A stretch of 29,639 nt of DNA from Sphingobium sp. (GTDB lineage Bacteria; Pseudomonadota; Alphaproteobacteria; Sphingomonadales; Sphingomonadaceae), in the NCBI GenBank assembly GCA_030148625.1, contig JASBTC010000334.1:1-29639 (forward strand), in the 5' to 3' direction. Shown one piece after another: positions 1 through 7,428 of the stretch. Each line of letters opens with the position of its first letter. Positions within the stretch are counted from its first letter, which is position 1. The notes beneath the pieces were generated by a model that was not told where the DNA came from, did no database searches, and worked only from the letters and a program-made list of their open reading frames with translations. The position numbers and the translations under genes are program-made.

Positions 1-2464
1 CCGCGAATTCCAGGCCGGTGCGCGCAAGCCGCCAGCCGGCGCCATCGCGCGTCAGCACCGCCGGACCGGTGAGCTTGACCGGGCGGCGATCGATGGTCCC
101 TTCCCCCACCAGCGATATGCGATCGGGCGAGATATCGGCGATGGTCTGCAGATCGAATGCCCGGCCGCGCGCGCCGGCAAAGGATGCGCGGACCTGGCCC
201 GCACCATCCTTGAGCTTCGCATTGCCGGCCAGTCGCGCGAGCACGATATTGCCGCGCCTCAGCCCCCGCGCATTGACCGTCGCATCGATCGTGGTGCCCG
301 CCGGATCGAGCAGCACCACCGCCTCCAGCCGGCCGCGACGGATCGAAAGTTCGGGTGGCCCCGGGAAACGGGCGCCGTTCGCCGTCAACGCGATCGCGAT
401 CCGCTGGATATCGTCGACCGGATTGAAGGTCAGCGATCCGTCGAGCCCACCGCCAACCACATCGAGCCGCCCGTCGAAACCGCCGGGCAGGCTGCGCAAT
501 GCGCCCTTCGCCGTCGTGCCGGCAATCTTGAGTTCGGCCACCGCGATCGTCGCGGCTTGGCCGGAAGGCAGCAGGATCGCACCATTGCTGGTGAACGGCC
601 CCAGCGTCGAACCACCCGCGGCCTGATAGGCGAAACCCTGTGCATTGGGATCGAGCTGCAACCGGACGTCGCTCAGCCCCAGCGCATCCATCGGCCGCGC
701 CAGCACCAGATCGATCTTCGGCCGGTCGATCGCGCCGTCCAGCGTCATGCGGAACGCGCCATATTGCGACTGGGTGCCGGCGCCCTCGATATGGAAGCTG
801 CCGTCGTTGCGGCGATAGCCATTGCCGGTCAGGCGGATGCCCGGCGCGGTCAGGCGCAGATTGCGCAGATAGAGTATGCCGTCGGGACCGCGCTCCAGCC
901 CGGTATCGATCATCGGCAGTCCGCCGGCGAGCCCGCGCAGGAACGCATTGTCGAAGCGCCGGACCCAGGCCTGGGCCCGGCCGACCACGCGGGTGCCCTT
1001 GCCCCCCGCCCCCGGCACGACGCTGAGCCTGGTCTTGACGTCGACGATGCCGAGCCCCGGGATCAGGTAGCGCGAGAGCTGGCCCGAAATCGTCACCTCA
1101 TAGCGTCCGCTCACCATGTCGACGAACAGCGACACGGTGCTGGTCAGCTTGTCCGACCGCAGCTTGAGCCCGTCGCCGGTCAGCGTCTTGGCCGTCACCT
1201 TGAGCAGCCCGTCGACGCGCAGATTGGCGAGGATGCCGCCGGCGACATCGCCGACGCCCGTCACCCGCCGCGCGGTCAGGTTGAGCGGGACGAGCAGCGG
1301 CTGCTTGCCAAAACGGCCCTTGCCCGTCGCGCGCACGCTCTCGAAACCGGTCTGGTCGAATGCGACGCGCGGTGCGGTCAGCAGATATTCGAAGCGCGCA
1401 GTATCGAACCCGCCGTCGAACATCGCGCTAAGCTGGATATTCTGCCCCGTCATATTGGGGAAAAGCGCCGCGGGCTGGAGCAGCTTCCCGGTGACGCGGA
1501 CATTGTCGAAGGCCGATCGCGCCAGATCGATCGCGCCTTCGGCGCGGACGGACAGCGCGTGCGAGCCCAGCGACACGCTGCCGTCGAGCCGGCGATCGAC
1601 CAGGGTCGCGCGCGCATCGATCGCGATACGCGGCTGCGTCATCCGCATCACCTTGCCCTGGCTGATCAACGACGGCGCAATGAAGCCGCGCAACCCGTAG
1701 ACACCCTTGTCGGCGGAAAGATCGAGATCGATGCCGCGCTTGCCCGACAGGTCGGCGCGCGCCTCGCCCTTCCATGCCGTCCAGGTGCCATTGCCCGTCA
1801 CATCGGCGGCGATCGCGCGCTTCATACCCAGGATCGCACCGAACACGCCATTTTCGGGCGAGCGCAGCCGCGCCTCGATATCGAACCGGTCGCGATCGGG
1901 CTCGGCGTCGAGCATCAGCACCAGCCGGTCGCCGCCACCCTCGACCGCCGCATCGAGCGTCACCTTGGCGCGTCCCGCACGGACATCGGCGGCGCCGGTC
2001 AGGCGGCCGATCCGGCGCTGGCCGGCAATGGCGGGTTCGAAACGCAGCCGGTCGATCTTCAGCGAGCCGATCGAGATATCGAAGCCGGGAAGGATCGGCC
2101 CCTTCTTCTCGGACGGATTGAATTTGGGCGATTTGTGCAGCGTCGCGAGCGGCGCATGGAGCGAGCGTATGTCGAGCCGGTTGGCCAGCCAGCCCAGCGG
2201 CCGCCAGTCCAGCCGCACATCGGGGGAATCGAGCAGCAGGCCCTGGGCGTCATAGACTCGCAGGTCGCGCAGCCGCGCTTCGCCGAAGATCGATCCGTCG
2301 ATCCGGCCGATGCGGATGCGCAGGCCCGATTTGGGAGCCATGCGCTCGATCCGGTCGATCAGCAGGCGATGGCCGGGGCCGGTATCGATCGCCCAGATCG
2401 CGGCGAGCACAAGCAGCAGCAGCGCCAGGACGCCGCCGCCCACCCATTTCGCGACGCGCTTCAA
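1..2464 (-). CDS. tamB: Translocation/assembly module protein TamB (N-terminal part; 3' end outside window)
   Basis: This reading frame stays open on the minus strand from the end of tamA to the left edge, giving about 821 residues; TamB proteins are usually much longer, so the C-terminal DUF490 domain is missing here. The N-terminus is a single membrane anchor (KRVAKWVGGGVLALLLLVLA) followed by RLLIDRIERMAPKSGLRI and IGRIDGSIFGEARLRDLRV, the typical TamB/AsmA-like opening, and then long stretches of alternating hydrophobic beta-rich sequence. TamB is an inner-membrane-anchored periplasmic protein that works with TamA in outer-membrane protein and lipid transport. The proposed start is a TTG whose bases overlap the tamA TGA stop, implying translational coupling; a GTG seven codons later (2443) is the alternative. 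Identification rests on the anchor, the beta-rich composition and the tamA neighbour. Confidence 0.9.
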   Translation of the reverse strand, partial: MKRVAKWVGGGVLALLLLVLAAIWAIDTGPGHRLLIDRIERMAPKSGLRIRIGRIDGSIFGEARLRDLRVYDAQGLLLDSPDVRLDWRPLGWLANRLDIRSLHAPLATLHKSPKFNPSEKKGPILPGFDISIGSLKIDRLRFEPAIAGQRRIGRLTGAADVRAGRAKVTLDAAVEGGGDRLVLMLDAEPDRDRFDIEARLRSPENGVFGAILGMKRAIAADVTGNGTWTAWKGEARADLSGKRGIDLDLSADKGVYGLRGFIAPSLISQGKVMRMTQPRIAIDARATLVDRRLDGSVSLGSHALSVRAEGAIDLARSAFDNVRVTGKLLQPAALFPNMTGQNIQLSAMFDGGFDTARFEYLLTAPRVAFDQTGFESVRATGKGRFGKQPLLVPLNLTARRVTGVGDVAGGILANLRVDGLLKVTAKTLTGDGLKLRSDKLTSTVSLFVDMVSGRYEVTISGQLSRYLIPGLGIVDVKTRLSVVPGAGGKGTRVVGRAQAWVRRFDNAFLRGLAGGLPMIDTGLERGPDGILYLRNLRLTAPGIRLTGNGYRRNDGSFHIEGAGTQSQYGAFRMTLDGAIDRPKIDLVLARPMDALGLSDVRLQLDPNAQGFAYQAAGGSTLGPFTSNGAILLPSGQAATIAVAELKIAGTTAKGALRSLPGGFDGRLDVVGGGLDGSLTFNPVDDIQRIAIALTANGARFPGPPELSIRRGRLEAVVLLDPAGTTIDATVNARGLRRGNIVLARLAGNAKLKDGAGQVRASFAGARGRAFDLQTIADISPDRISLVGEGTIDRRPVKLTGPAVLTRDGAGWRLARTGLEFA

Positions 2465-4455
2465 AACGCCTGACCCAGCGAGACGTAGACGGCGACGCGC
2501 GGATCGCCCTTTTGTGGATTGATCGGCGTGCCGACATCGACACGGATCGGCCCGAAATTGGTGTAGTAACGACCGCCAATGCCCGCGCCGAGCCGCAGAT
2601 TGTTAAATTTGGGGATGCCGCCAGCCGAGATATTGCCCGCGTCGACAAAGGGCACGATCCCGAAATTGCCGAAGCGCACACGCGCTTCGAGCGAGAATTC
2701 GGCAAGGCTGCGGCCGCCGATCGGATCATTGTTCACGTCGCGCGGCCCGATCGACTGATAGCCATAGCCGCGCACCGAGCCGCCGCCGCCCGCATAGAAA
2801 CGCCGCGACGGTGCGATGCGATCGCGCGAGGCGCCATAGATCGTGCCCAGCCGCGTCCGCCCGGCCAGCACGACGCGGTCGCTGACCGGGAAATAGCCGC
2901 TCGCGTCGACCTGTGCCTTCAGATAGCCGAAGGTACCCGACTGGAACGATCCCTCGGGCGAGACGCGGCCGCTCAGACGGAAACCCTTGGTCGGATTGAG
3001 CAGATCGTCCGATCCGTCATAGGCCAGGGTGGCCGGCAGCGCGCCGATGAAGAAAGTGCGGTCGACGGGAACGACGCCGTTGCCGATGATCCCGCGTTCG
3101 CGCGACGCGAGCAGCTCGGCGCCGATCGACCAGGTCCATTTCTTCTGGAAGATGATGTTGGTCTGCCGCTCGAGGCTGCCCGACAGCGAAAAGGTCTTCG
3201 CTTCATAGGCATCGCGATTGACATGGCTTGCGGCGATCTGCGCGTTGAGCACGCGATCGCGCGCGCGGAAATTGCTGCGGCGGAGCGTCGCGCTGATCAG
3301 CTGTTCCTGGGTGCCGGCAACGCCGCGAAAAGTGACCGCGCCTTCGGGCTTGAAGAAATTGCGATGCGTCCAGCTCACCTCCGCACGCGCGCCTTCGCCA
3401 GTGCCATAGCCCAGTTCGCCCGCGATGGTGCGCGGCGGTGCCGGCTCAAGCGTCACGGCGACGTCCACCGTCTCCGGCGTCTGGCCGGGCACGGTTTCGA
3501 CCTTGGCCTGCGACACCAGGCCGGTCTGGATCAGCGCGCGACGCAGATCGTCGATCATCGCGGCATCATAGGAATCACCCGGATCGAAGCGGGCGATCGT
3601 CTGCACATGGCGTGCGCTGAACACGCGATCGTCGGCGATGGTGACGCGGCCGAAGGTGCGCGGCGTACCGGGATCGATATCGATCACCAATGTCGCGGTG
3701 CGTTCGTCATGATCGACGACGACCTCGGGCTCGCCGACCTTGGCGAAGGGAAAGCCCGCACGCCCGATCTTGAGCTTCAGCGCTTCTTCGCCGGCCAACA
3801 CCTTGTCGGCATCCACCGCATCCTCGGCCTTGACGTCGAACGCCTTGCGCAGGGCATCGGCCTTGTCGCCCGCGCGCTCGACCCCGCGCAGTTCGACGCC
3901 GGCGAAGCGATAGACCGGGCCGGGCTCGGCATCGAGCACCACCAGGATGCGGCCGTCCGTCTGCGTCTCGACACGCGTCTCGACCTGGGCGTCGTAATGG
4001 CCGGCCGCGCGCAACAGGGTGGCGAGCAATTCCTCGTCCTCGCGCGCACGGCGGTCGATCTGCGCGACATTCGCCGCCTTGCCTTCATTCTGCTCGAGCG
4101 CCGACAAGGCATCGAACCGCTCGCGCAGTTGCGGCGCGGTGACCCCATCCAGCCCGTCGAGCCGCACCGAATAGCGCCGGTCGCCCTCGACCTCGGTCTG
4201 CACGGCAGGGCCGGGCGCCGACGGATCGGCAGGCAAGTCGGCATCCTTGGTCAGGTCGGGCCAGTCCACACCGAATTCGGGAAGATCCGCCAGCGGCGCC
4301 TCGGGATCGAGCGGGGCCTCACCCGGCGGCGGCGGCACGGCGACCGTCACGGGCGGCGGTTGCACAGTGTCCTGCGCAAACACCGGCGCAGTCCGGCCCG
4401 CACATAGCAAGGCCAGGACAGCCAAGGCACGGGACAACGGAAGACCGGAACGCAT
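2461..4455 (-). CDS. tamA: Autotransporter/translocation assembly outer-membrane protein TamA (Omp85 family)
   Basis: A 664-residue protein with a signal peptide (MRSGLPLSRALAVLALLCAG, cleavage probably after the VFAQ near residue 28), a Pro/Asp-rich linker, POTRA-like segments (for example YRFAGVELRGVERA and PRTFGRVTIADDRVF) and a C-terminal Omp85 beta-barrel. The barrel shows the typical RRFYAGGGGSVRGYGYQ motif and a terminal aromatic (VAVYVSLGQAF). It belongs to the BamA/TamA family of barrel assembly proteins. It is smaller than BamA and directly coupled to tamB, so TamA is the better name. The ATG at 4455 is preceded by GGAG with almost no spacing and by GCTAGGGA at 4462-4469, so the message may start at or very near the ATG. 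The first residues give a proper signal peptide, supporting this start. Confidence 0.93.
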   Translation of the reverse strand: MRSGLPLSRALAVLALLCAGRTAPVFAQDTVQPPPVTVAVPPPPGEAPLDPEAPLADLPEFGVDWPDLTKDADLPADPSAPGPAVQTEVEGDRRYSVRLDGLDGVTAPQLRERFDALSALEQNEGKAANVAQIDRRAREDEELLATLLRAAGHYDAQVETRVETQTDGRILVVLDAEPGPVYRFAGVELRGVERAGDKADALRKAFDVKAEDAVDADKVLAGEEALKLKIGRAGFPFAKVGEPEVVVDHDERTATLVIDIDPGTPRTFGRVTIADDRVFSARHVQTIARFDPGDSYDAAMIDDLRRALIQTGLVSQAKVETVPGQTPETVDVAVTLEPAPPRTIAGELGYGTGEGARAEVSWTHRNFFKPEGAVTFRGVAGTQEQLISATLRRSNFRARDRVLNAQIAASHVNRDAYEAKTFSLSGSLERQTNIIFQKKWTWSIGAELLASRERGIIGNGVVPVDRTFFIGALPATLAYDGSDDLLNPTKGFRLSGRVSPEGSFQSGTFGYLKAQVDASGYFPVSDRVVLAGRTRLGTIYGASRDRIAPSRRFYAGGGGSVRGYGYQSIGPRDVNNDPIGGRSLAEFSLEARVRFGNFGIVPFVDAGNISAGGIPKFNNLRLGAGIGGRYYTNFGPIRVDVGTPINPQKGDPRVAVYVSLGQAF

Positions 4456-4541
4456 CTCCGATCCCTAGCCCGAGTTGATGACGCTCGCCAGCGTGATCAG
4501 CGCGCAATTTCAATGGTTCGGCGCGAATTCCGCCGCACTGG

Positions 4542-4751
4542 TCAGTGGCGCGACCCGTCCGCGGTCTGACGCGACAGCGAAACGATCAACCGTTCGATCT
4601 GCCGCCAACGGCAGAAATGCCGGACATTGCCGATATCGCGACTGCGGTTCGCGAGCGCCGCCGCCTCGAATCCCGCATTCGCGCCATGGATTGCCATTAA
4701 TCGCGCGGCGTCTTCCCATGACGCGCGATCCACGAAAGGCGTGGACGCCAT
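4542..4751 (-). CDS. Small conserved hypothetical protein (69 aa)
   Basis: Starts MASTPFVDRASWEDAARLMA and continues with IHGANAGFEAAALANRSRDIGNVRHFCRWRQIERLIVSLS. The layout of alternating helices with an Ala/Gly-rich middle, a Arg/Asp-rich turn and a late FxRWRQIxRLI segment resembles small, uncharacterised cytoplasmic proteins common in sphingomonads. No catalytic motif is visible. The ATG at 4751 has a strong GGGGGA ribosome-binding site about 8 nt upstream. The frame could extend to 4820, but the extra residues look non-coding. It is divergent from the small frame at 4974 and transcribed towards tamA. Function unknown; that it is a real gene is moderately supported by the RBS and composition. 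Confidence 0.6.
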   Translation of the reverse strand: MASTPFVDRASWEDAARLMAIHGANAGFEAAALANRSRDIGNVRHFCRWRQIERLIVSLSRQTADGSRH

Positions 4752-4862
4752 AACGATGTTCCCCCAAATTTCCCCCTGGTCAGCACTCTCCATCACGATC
4801 CGTGCCAAATGAAGCACCACGCAAACACGCCTAACATGATGGTCACCAAAGGCTTACAATGT

Positions 4863-4879
4863 GCCGATACGGGATCGGC
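4863..4879. repeat. Short inverted repeat in a divergent gap
   Basis: GCCGAT and ATCGGC separated by five bases. It sits in the 222-bp gap between the small genes starting at 4751 (minus) and 4974 (plus). It could be an operator or chance; nothing else recognisable was seen in the gap. Confidence 0.3.
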
Positions 4880-4973
4880 ATGCCGTTATGGGACTCGGCT
4901 GCACCGGTTCGGGGCGGATGCGGACGCGCCGGAACCGCTGGCGCATGGCGGCGCGACGTGGCATGCGGCGCGG

Positions 4974-5150
4974 ATGCAAGGCTCCCAACGCTCCCCGCGC
5001 GCCGGTGGCGCAGCGATCGCACTGCTGGCGCTGGCCGGTGCGGTGATCGGCAATCATTATGGTCAGGCCTCGATCGGCCTGCTCGCCGGCCTGGCGAGCG
5101 GCGGCGCGATCGCGCTGACGCTCTGGGCGCTCGACCGACGCCGGGGTTGA
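4974..5150 (+). CDS. Small two-helix membrane protein (58 aa)
   Basis: Begins MQGSQRSPRAGGAAIALLAL and ends ALTLWALDRRRG. Two hydrophobic helices (about residues 12-28 and 32-51) are joined by a Gly-rich turn (GNHYGQASIGLLAG) and flanked by positive residues at both ends, as expected for a small inner-membrane hairpin protein with both termini in the cytoplasm. Similar small proteins occur in sphingomonads without assigned function. The frame is open back to 4809, but the upstream residues do not look like protein. The ATG at 4974 has only a weak purine-rich site upstream. It precedes the S24 repressor gene, which is convergent. Confidence 0.55.
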   Translation: MQGSQRSPRAGGAAIALLALAGAVIGNHYGQASIGLLAGLASGGAIALTLWALDRRRG

Positions 5151-5228
5151 TCCCGAACGCCGGGCACTCGAACCAGCGGATACCGAGTCCGAAAGCCCTA
5201 TTGCCGAAGGGGTTTTACGCGAAAGCCG

Positions 5229-5906
5229 TCAGGCGATGCGCCGCGCCGCCCAGACCACGCGGCCGATGATCTCGACGCTGTCGGGCGCGCAATCCGGCCA
5301 GCTCGGATAGGCCGGATTGTCGCTGCGCACCGCCAGCCTGGGACCGACCGGGTTGAGCGCCAGCCTTTTGACCCGCTGCGCATCGTCCATGCGCTGCACA
5401 TAGATGCCGTCGCGCAGTCGCGCAGCCGCGTCGGCGCGATCGACCAGGATCTCGTCACCATTCGATAGCGTGGGCGACATGGAATCGCCCGCCACCTGAA
5501 TGATCGACAAGTCGGCCAGGCCGCTGCCGACCAGCGTGCGCAGCCATTCCGCCTCGAACGCGACATGCTGGCGCGGTCGCTCGTCGCCGGCAAAGGCGCC
5601 CGGCCCGGCCGATGCACCGATCTCCAGCCGCGGTACCGAGACGAGCCCGCGGCGCGGTACCCGCCCCGTTTCCACCGGTACCGGCGCCGGATCGACGGGC
5701 CGGCCACCCAGCCGCTCTTCGGTCACGCCGAAATAACGCGCCAGCGTTCGCCGGTCTTCCTCGGCGAGCCGCTTCGGCGTTCCCCGGCGGATGAACTGCT
5801 GAATATAGGCGGCGTTGCGTCCGATCATTTTCGAGATCGACGCCATATCGTCGCCCCTCTCGCGGATCAGCGCATCGAGTGCGTCACGGGGATCGATCGT
5901 CTCCAT
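5229..5906 (-). CDS. S24-family helix-turn-helix repressor (LexA/cI-like)
   Basis: The N-terminal DNA-binding part (DALDALIRERGDDMASISKM, then a recognition-helix-like NAAYIQQFIRRGTPKRL) is followed by a Pro/Val linker and a C-terminal S24 peptidase fold. That domain carries the nucleophile Ser in VAGDSMSPT (residue 142) and the general-base Lys in QRVKRLAL (residue 180), 38 residues apart, close to the LexA spacing. Ala-Gly pairs in GASAGPGAFAG are possible self-cleavage sites. An ATG at 5915 would add three residues, but I choose 5906: the -10 element GCTATATG (5913-5920) contains the 5915 ATG, and its 6-nt distance to 5906 equals that at other short-leader genes here. Three palindromes upstream, one lying between -35 and -10, imply autorepression and control of the divergent genes. 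Whether it responds to DNA damage is not shown. Confidence 0.85.
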   Translation of the reverse strand: METIDPRDALDALIRERGDDMASISKMIGRNAAYIQQFIRRGTPKRLAEEDRRTLARYFGVTEERLGGRPVDPAPVPVETGRVPRRGLVSVPRLEIGASAGPGAFAGDERPRQHVAFEAEWLRTLVGSGLADLSIIQVAGDSMSPTLSNGDEILVDRADAAARLRDGIYVQRMDDAQRVKRLALNPVGPRLAVRSDNPAYPSWPDCAPDSVEIIGRVVWAARRIA

Positions 5907-5912
5907 TTCGGA

Positions 5913-5941
5913 CATATAGCAATAGGAAGTTTCCTTTGCAA
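5913..5941 (-). promoter_or_regulatory. Promoter of the S24 repressor gene, with an operator in the spacer
   Basis: On the minus strand, TTGCAAA (5935-5941), 14 nt, then GCTATATG (5913-5920) matches the alphaproteobacterial housekeeping pattern TTGaCgS-N10-14-GCTANAWC described in Caulobacter. The first operator palindrome fills the spacer. The predicted transcription start lies at or next to the ATG at 5906, making the message leaderless. Confidence 0.55.
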
Positions 5942-5977
5942 TGTAGGAAATTTCCTATCACGGTAGGAAACTTCCTA
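5924..5977. promoter_or_regulatory. Three phased palindromic operators (consensus TAGGAAnnTTCCTA)
   Basis: Site 1 is AGGAAGTTTCCT (5924-5935), site 2 is TAGGAAATTTCCTA (5944-5957, a perfect palindrome) and site 3 is TAGGAAACTTCCTA (5964-5977). Centre-to-centre distances are 21 and 20 bp, about two helical turns, so bound dimers would face the same side of the DNA. All lie between the divergent starts at 5906 and 6001. Site 1 overlaps the repressor promoter spacer and site 3 is closest to the plus-strand genes. The likely ligand is the adjacent S24 repressor (inference); the repeat itself is seen directly. Confidence 0.88.
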
Positions 5978-6000
5978 GTGAGCGAGTCGAGAGGGTGAAT

Positions 6001-6192
6001 ATGCATATGCTGAGACGGATCGAGCGACACCTGCGGCGCTTCGACGTTGCGCCGACACGGTTCGGTCGGGACGCGGCCGGCGACCCCCGCCTGGTGCTCG
6101 ATATGCGCAATGGACGCGAACCGGGGCCGCGCATGGTGGAGCGGATCACGCGTTTCATCGACCGTCGCGAAGCCGAAGCGAGGGCAGAGTGA
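6001..6192 (+). CDS. Small HTH-like protein divergent from the S24 repressor (63 aa)
   Basis: Starts MHMLRRIERHLRRFDVAPTR and continues FGRDAAGDPRLVLDMRNGREP, ending GPRMVERITRFIDRREAEARAE. The pattern of a short helix, PTRFGRDAAGD, LVLDMRNGR and a final amphipathic ERITRFI helix resembles the lambda-repressor-like helix-turn-helix fold (inference), and similar small proteins are common in sphingomonads. The ATG at 6001 has GAGGG five bases upstream; an in-frame GTG at 5995 and an ATG at 6007 are alternatives. It is read away from the three-operator region and its stop region touches the next gene, so the two probably form one transcript controlled by the S24 protein. Function unknown. Confidence 0.72.
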   Translation: MHMLRRIERHLRRFDVAPTRFGRDAAGDPRLVLDMRNGREPGPRMVERITRFIDRREAEARAE

Positions 6193-6197
6193 CGCGG

Positions 6198-6500
6198 ATG
6201 GCCGATCCTCATGGCGGGCTGCTGCGCGCGCTCGATGTCCGCTTTCGCGCGGCCGGAATCGCCCCCATGCTCGAATCGAGCCGCAGCGAACGCTGGGCGA
6301 GCTCGACCTTTGCGGGCGCCCGGCACAGTTTCAACTTCATATGCGCGCGCGATGCCGGCGGCGACGGCATCGATGCGCTTGCGCGCGAACTCGACGAAGC
6401 GGAAATCAACCTTCCCGATCATCTGGTCGCGGATATCGCACTGTCGCCCGGCGATGCCGGATTCACCGTCGATGCGCTGACCGTGGAAGCGCGATTGTAA
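6198..6500 (+). CDS. Conserved hypothetical protein in the S24-controlled pair (100 aa)
   Basis: Starts MADPHGGLLRALDVRFRAAG and contains SRSERWASSTFAGARHSFNF, LDEAEINLPDHLVADIAL and a final FTVDALTVEARL. It reads as a soluble alpha/beta protein of a type often seen in sphingomonads and without assigned function. An in-frame GTG at 6189 overlaps the preceding TGA and would add three residues (MTR); translational coupling is likely with either start. It ends 11 bp before the convergent gene at 6512. Its position suggests regulation together with the small HTH-like protein, but no catalytic motif points to a role. Confidence 0.75.
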   Translation: MADPHGGLLRALDVRFRAAGIAPMLESSRSERWASSTFAGARHSFNFICARDAGGDGIDALARELDEAEINLPDHLVADIALSPGDAGFTVDALTVEARL

Positions 6501-6511
6501 CGCGCGACCGC

Positions 6512-7420
6512 TCAGCGCGATCGGGCGCTCATGCGCTGCAAGGTGCCGAGCGCATCGCGCAATGCGACGTCAATATCGGGTTGGGGATCGGTAAATCCGG
6601 GCTCGGAGGGCGGCGGAGTCTCGCGGCCCGCCAGACGGCGTTCAAAGCCGGTCTCGAGCCGGCGGACCAGCGCGGGAATGCTGCCCTCGATCGCGCTGCG
6701 TGCCGGCGATACCGGAATTGGCGCCGGATCCGCGAAACCGGGCTCGCGATCGAGTATCAGCGGAGCGATCGCTTCCGGCACAGTGACCGAGGCTTCGGGC
6801 AAAGCGACGGGGGCGATCTCGTCGGGCGCGTCGGACGGCGCATAGGCCGGCTCGGATACGGGCTCGTCCCATTCCGCCACGGGTTCGGGCGCCGGCGCGA
6901 CCATTTCCGGCTCAAGGACCAGAGGCGGCTCCAGGATCAGGGGCGGCTGGGGCGCAATATCGGGCGCGACCAGGGATTTGGCCGACTCGGCGGTGATGCT
7001 GTGGAACGGCGCACCCAGGTCGCGTGCGGCCATGATCGGGCCGCGACGCAGGTCCTCGACCTGATCGTGCTCCGGCATTTCATCGGGCTGGGCGGTATCG
7101 AAGATCACTTCGTCCGCGCTGCGCCGCGTACGCGGCGCGCGGATGCGAATGGGTGGCAGCCCCTCCAGCGCACGCAGCAGCACGAAACAGGACACCGCCA
7201 TGACAAGGCCGCAGATCGCCGCAAGCAAGCCGCGCGCGGTCTGGCCGAGCGGCGGCGCGGCGGCGGGCAGCACCGATGCGAGACCGGTCTGCTCGACGAT
7301 CGATTCGAGCATGGTCAGCGGCAGCATCATGACGATCAGTCCGACCGCGATACCGCAAGAAACGCCCATCCATAGCGGCATGGGGAGAATCGGTCGCTTG
7401 GCGGAGGCTTTCGCCATCAT
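6512..7420 (-). CDS. Two-helix membrane protein with acidic, Pro-rich cytoplasmic tail (302 aa)
   Basis: Two transmembrane segments (about residues 14-37 and 62-85) precede a long, acidic, Pro/Glu/Ala-rich low-complexity region (EPPLVLEPEMVAPAPEPVAE and similar) and a conserved-looking C-terminal helix (SIPALVRRLETGFERRLAG and DIDVALRDALGTLQRMSARS). No enzyme motif is visible. The gene lies 8 bp after the glycosyltransferase on the same strand, so the two are probably cotranscribed. ATG codons at 7420 and 7417 both follow AAGGA; I take the first. A scaffold or regulatory role at the membrane is only a guess. Confidence 0.8.
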   Translation of the reverse strand: MMAKASAKRPILPMPLWMGVSCGIAVGLIVMMLPLTMLESIVEQTGLASVLPAAAPPLGQTARGLLAAICGLVMAVSCFVLLRALEGLPPIRIRAPRTRRSADEVIFDTAQPDEMPEHDQVEDLRRGPIMAARDLGAPFHSITAESAKSLVAPDIAPQPPLILEPPLVLEPEMVAPAPEPVAEWDEPVSEPAYAPSDAPDEIAPVALPEASVTVPEAIAPLILDREPGFADPAPIPVSPARSAIEGSIPALVRRLETGFERRLAGRETPPPSEPGFTDPQPDIDVALRDALGTLQRMSARSR

Positions 7421-7428
7421 GTCATCCT

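Noticed and set aside
557..2473. 638-residue plus-strand open frame
   Set aside because: It is antisense to tamB and is Arg/Gln/Asp-rich without domain signatures, a GC-rich shadow frame.
2512..4407. 631-residue plus-strand open frame
   Set aside because: Antisense to tamA, which has a signal peptide and Omp85 motifs; no plausible protein features.
5229..6500. Prophage or prophage remnant around the S24 repressor
   Set aside because: No integrase, att repeat, Cro, replication or structural gene is nearby and neighbours are ordinary chromosomal genes.
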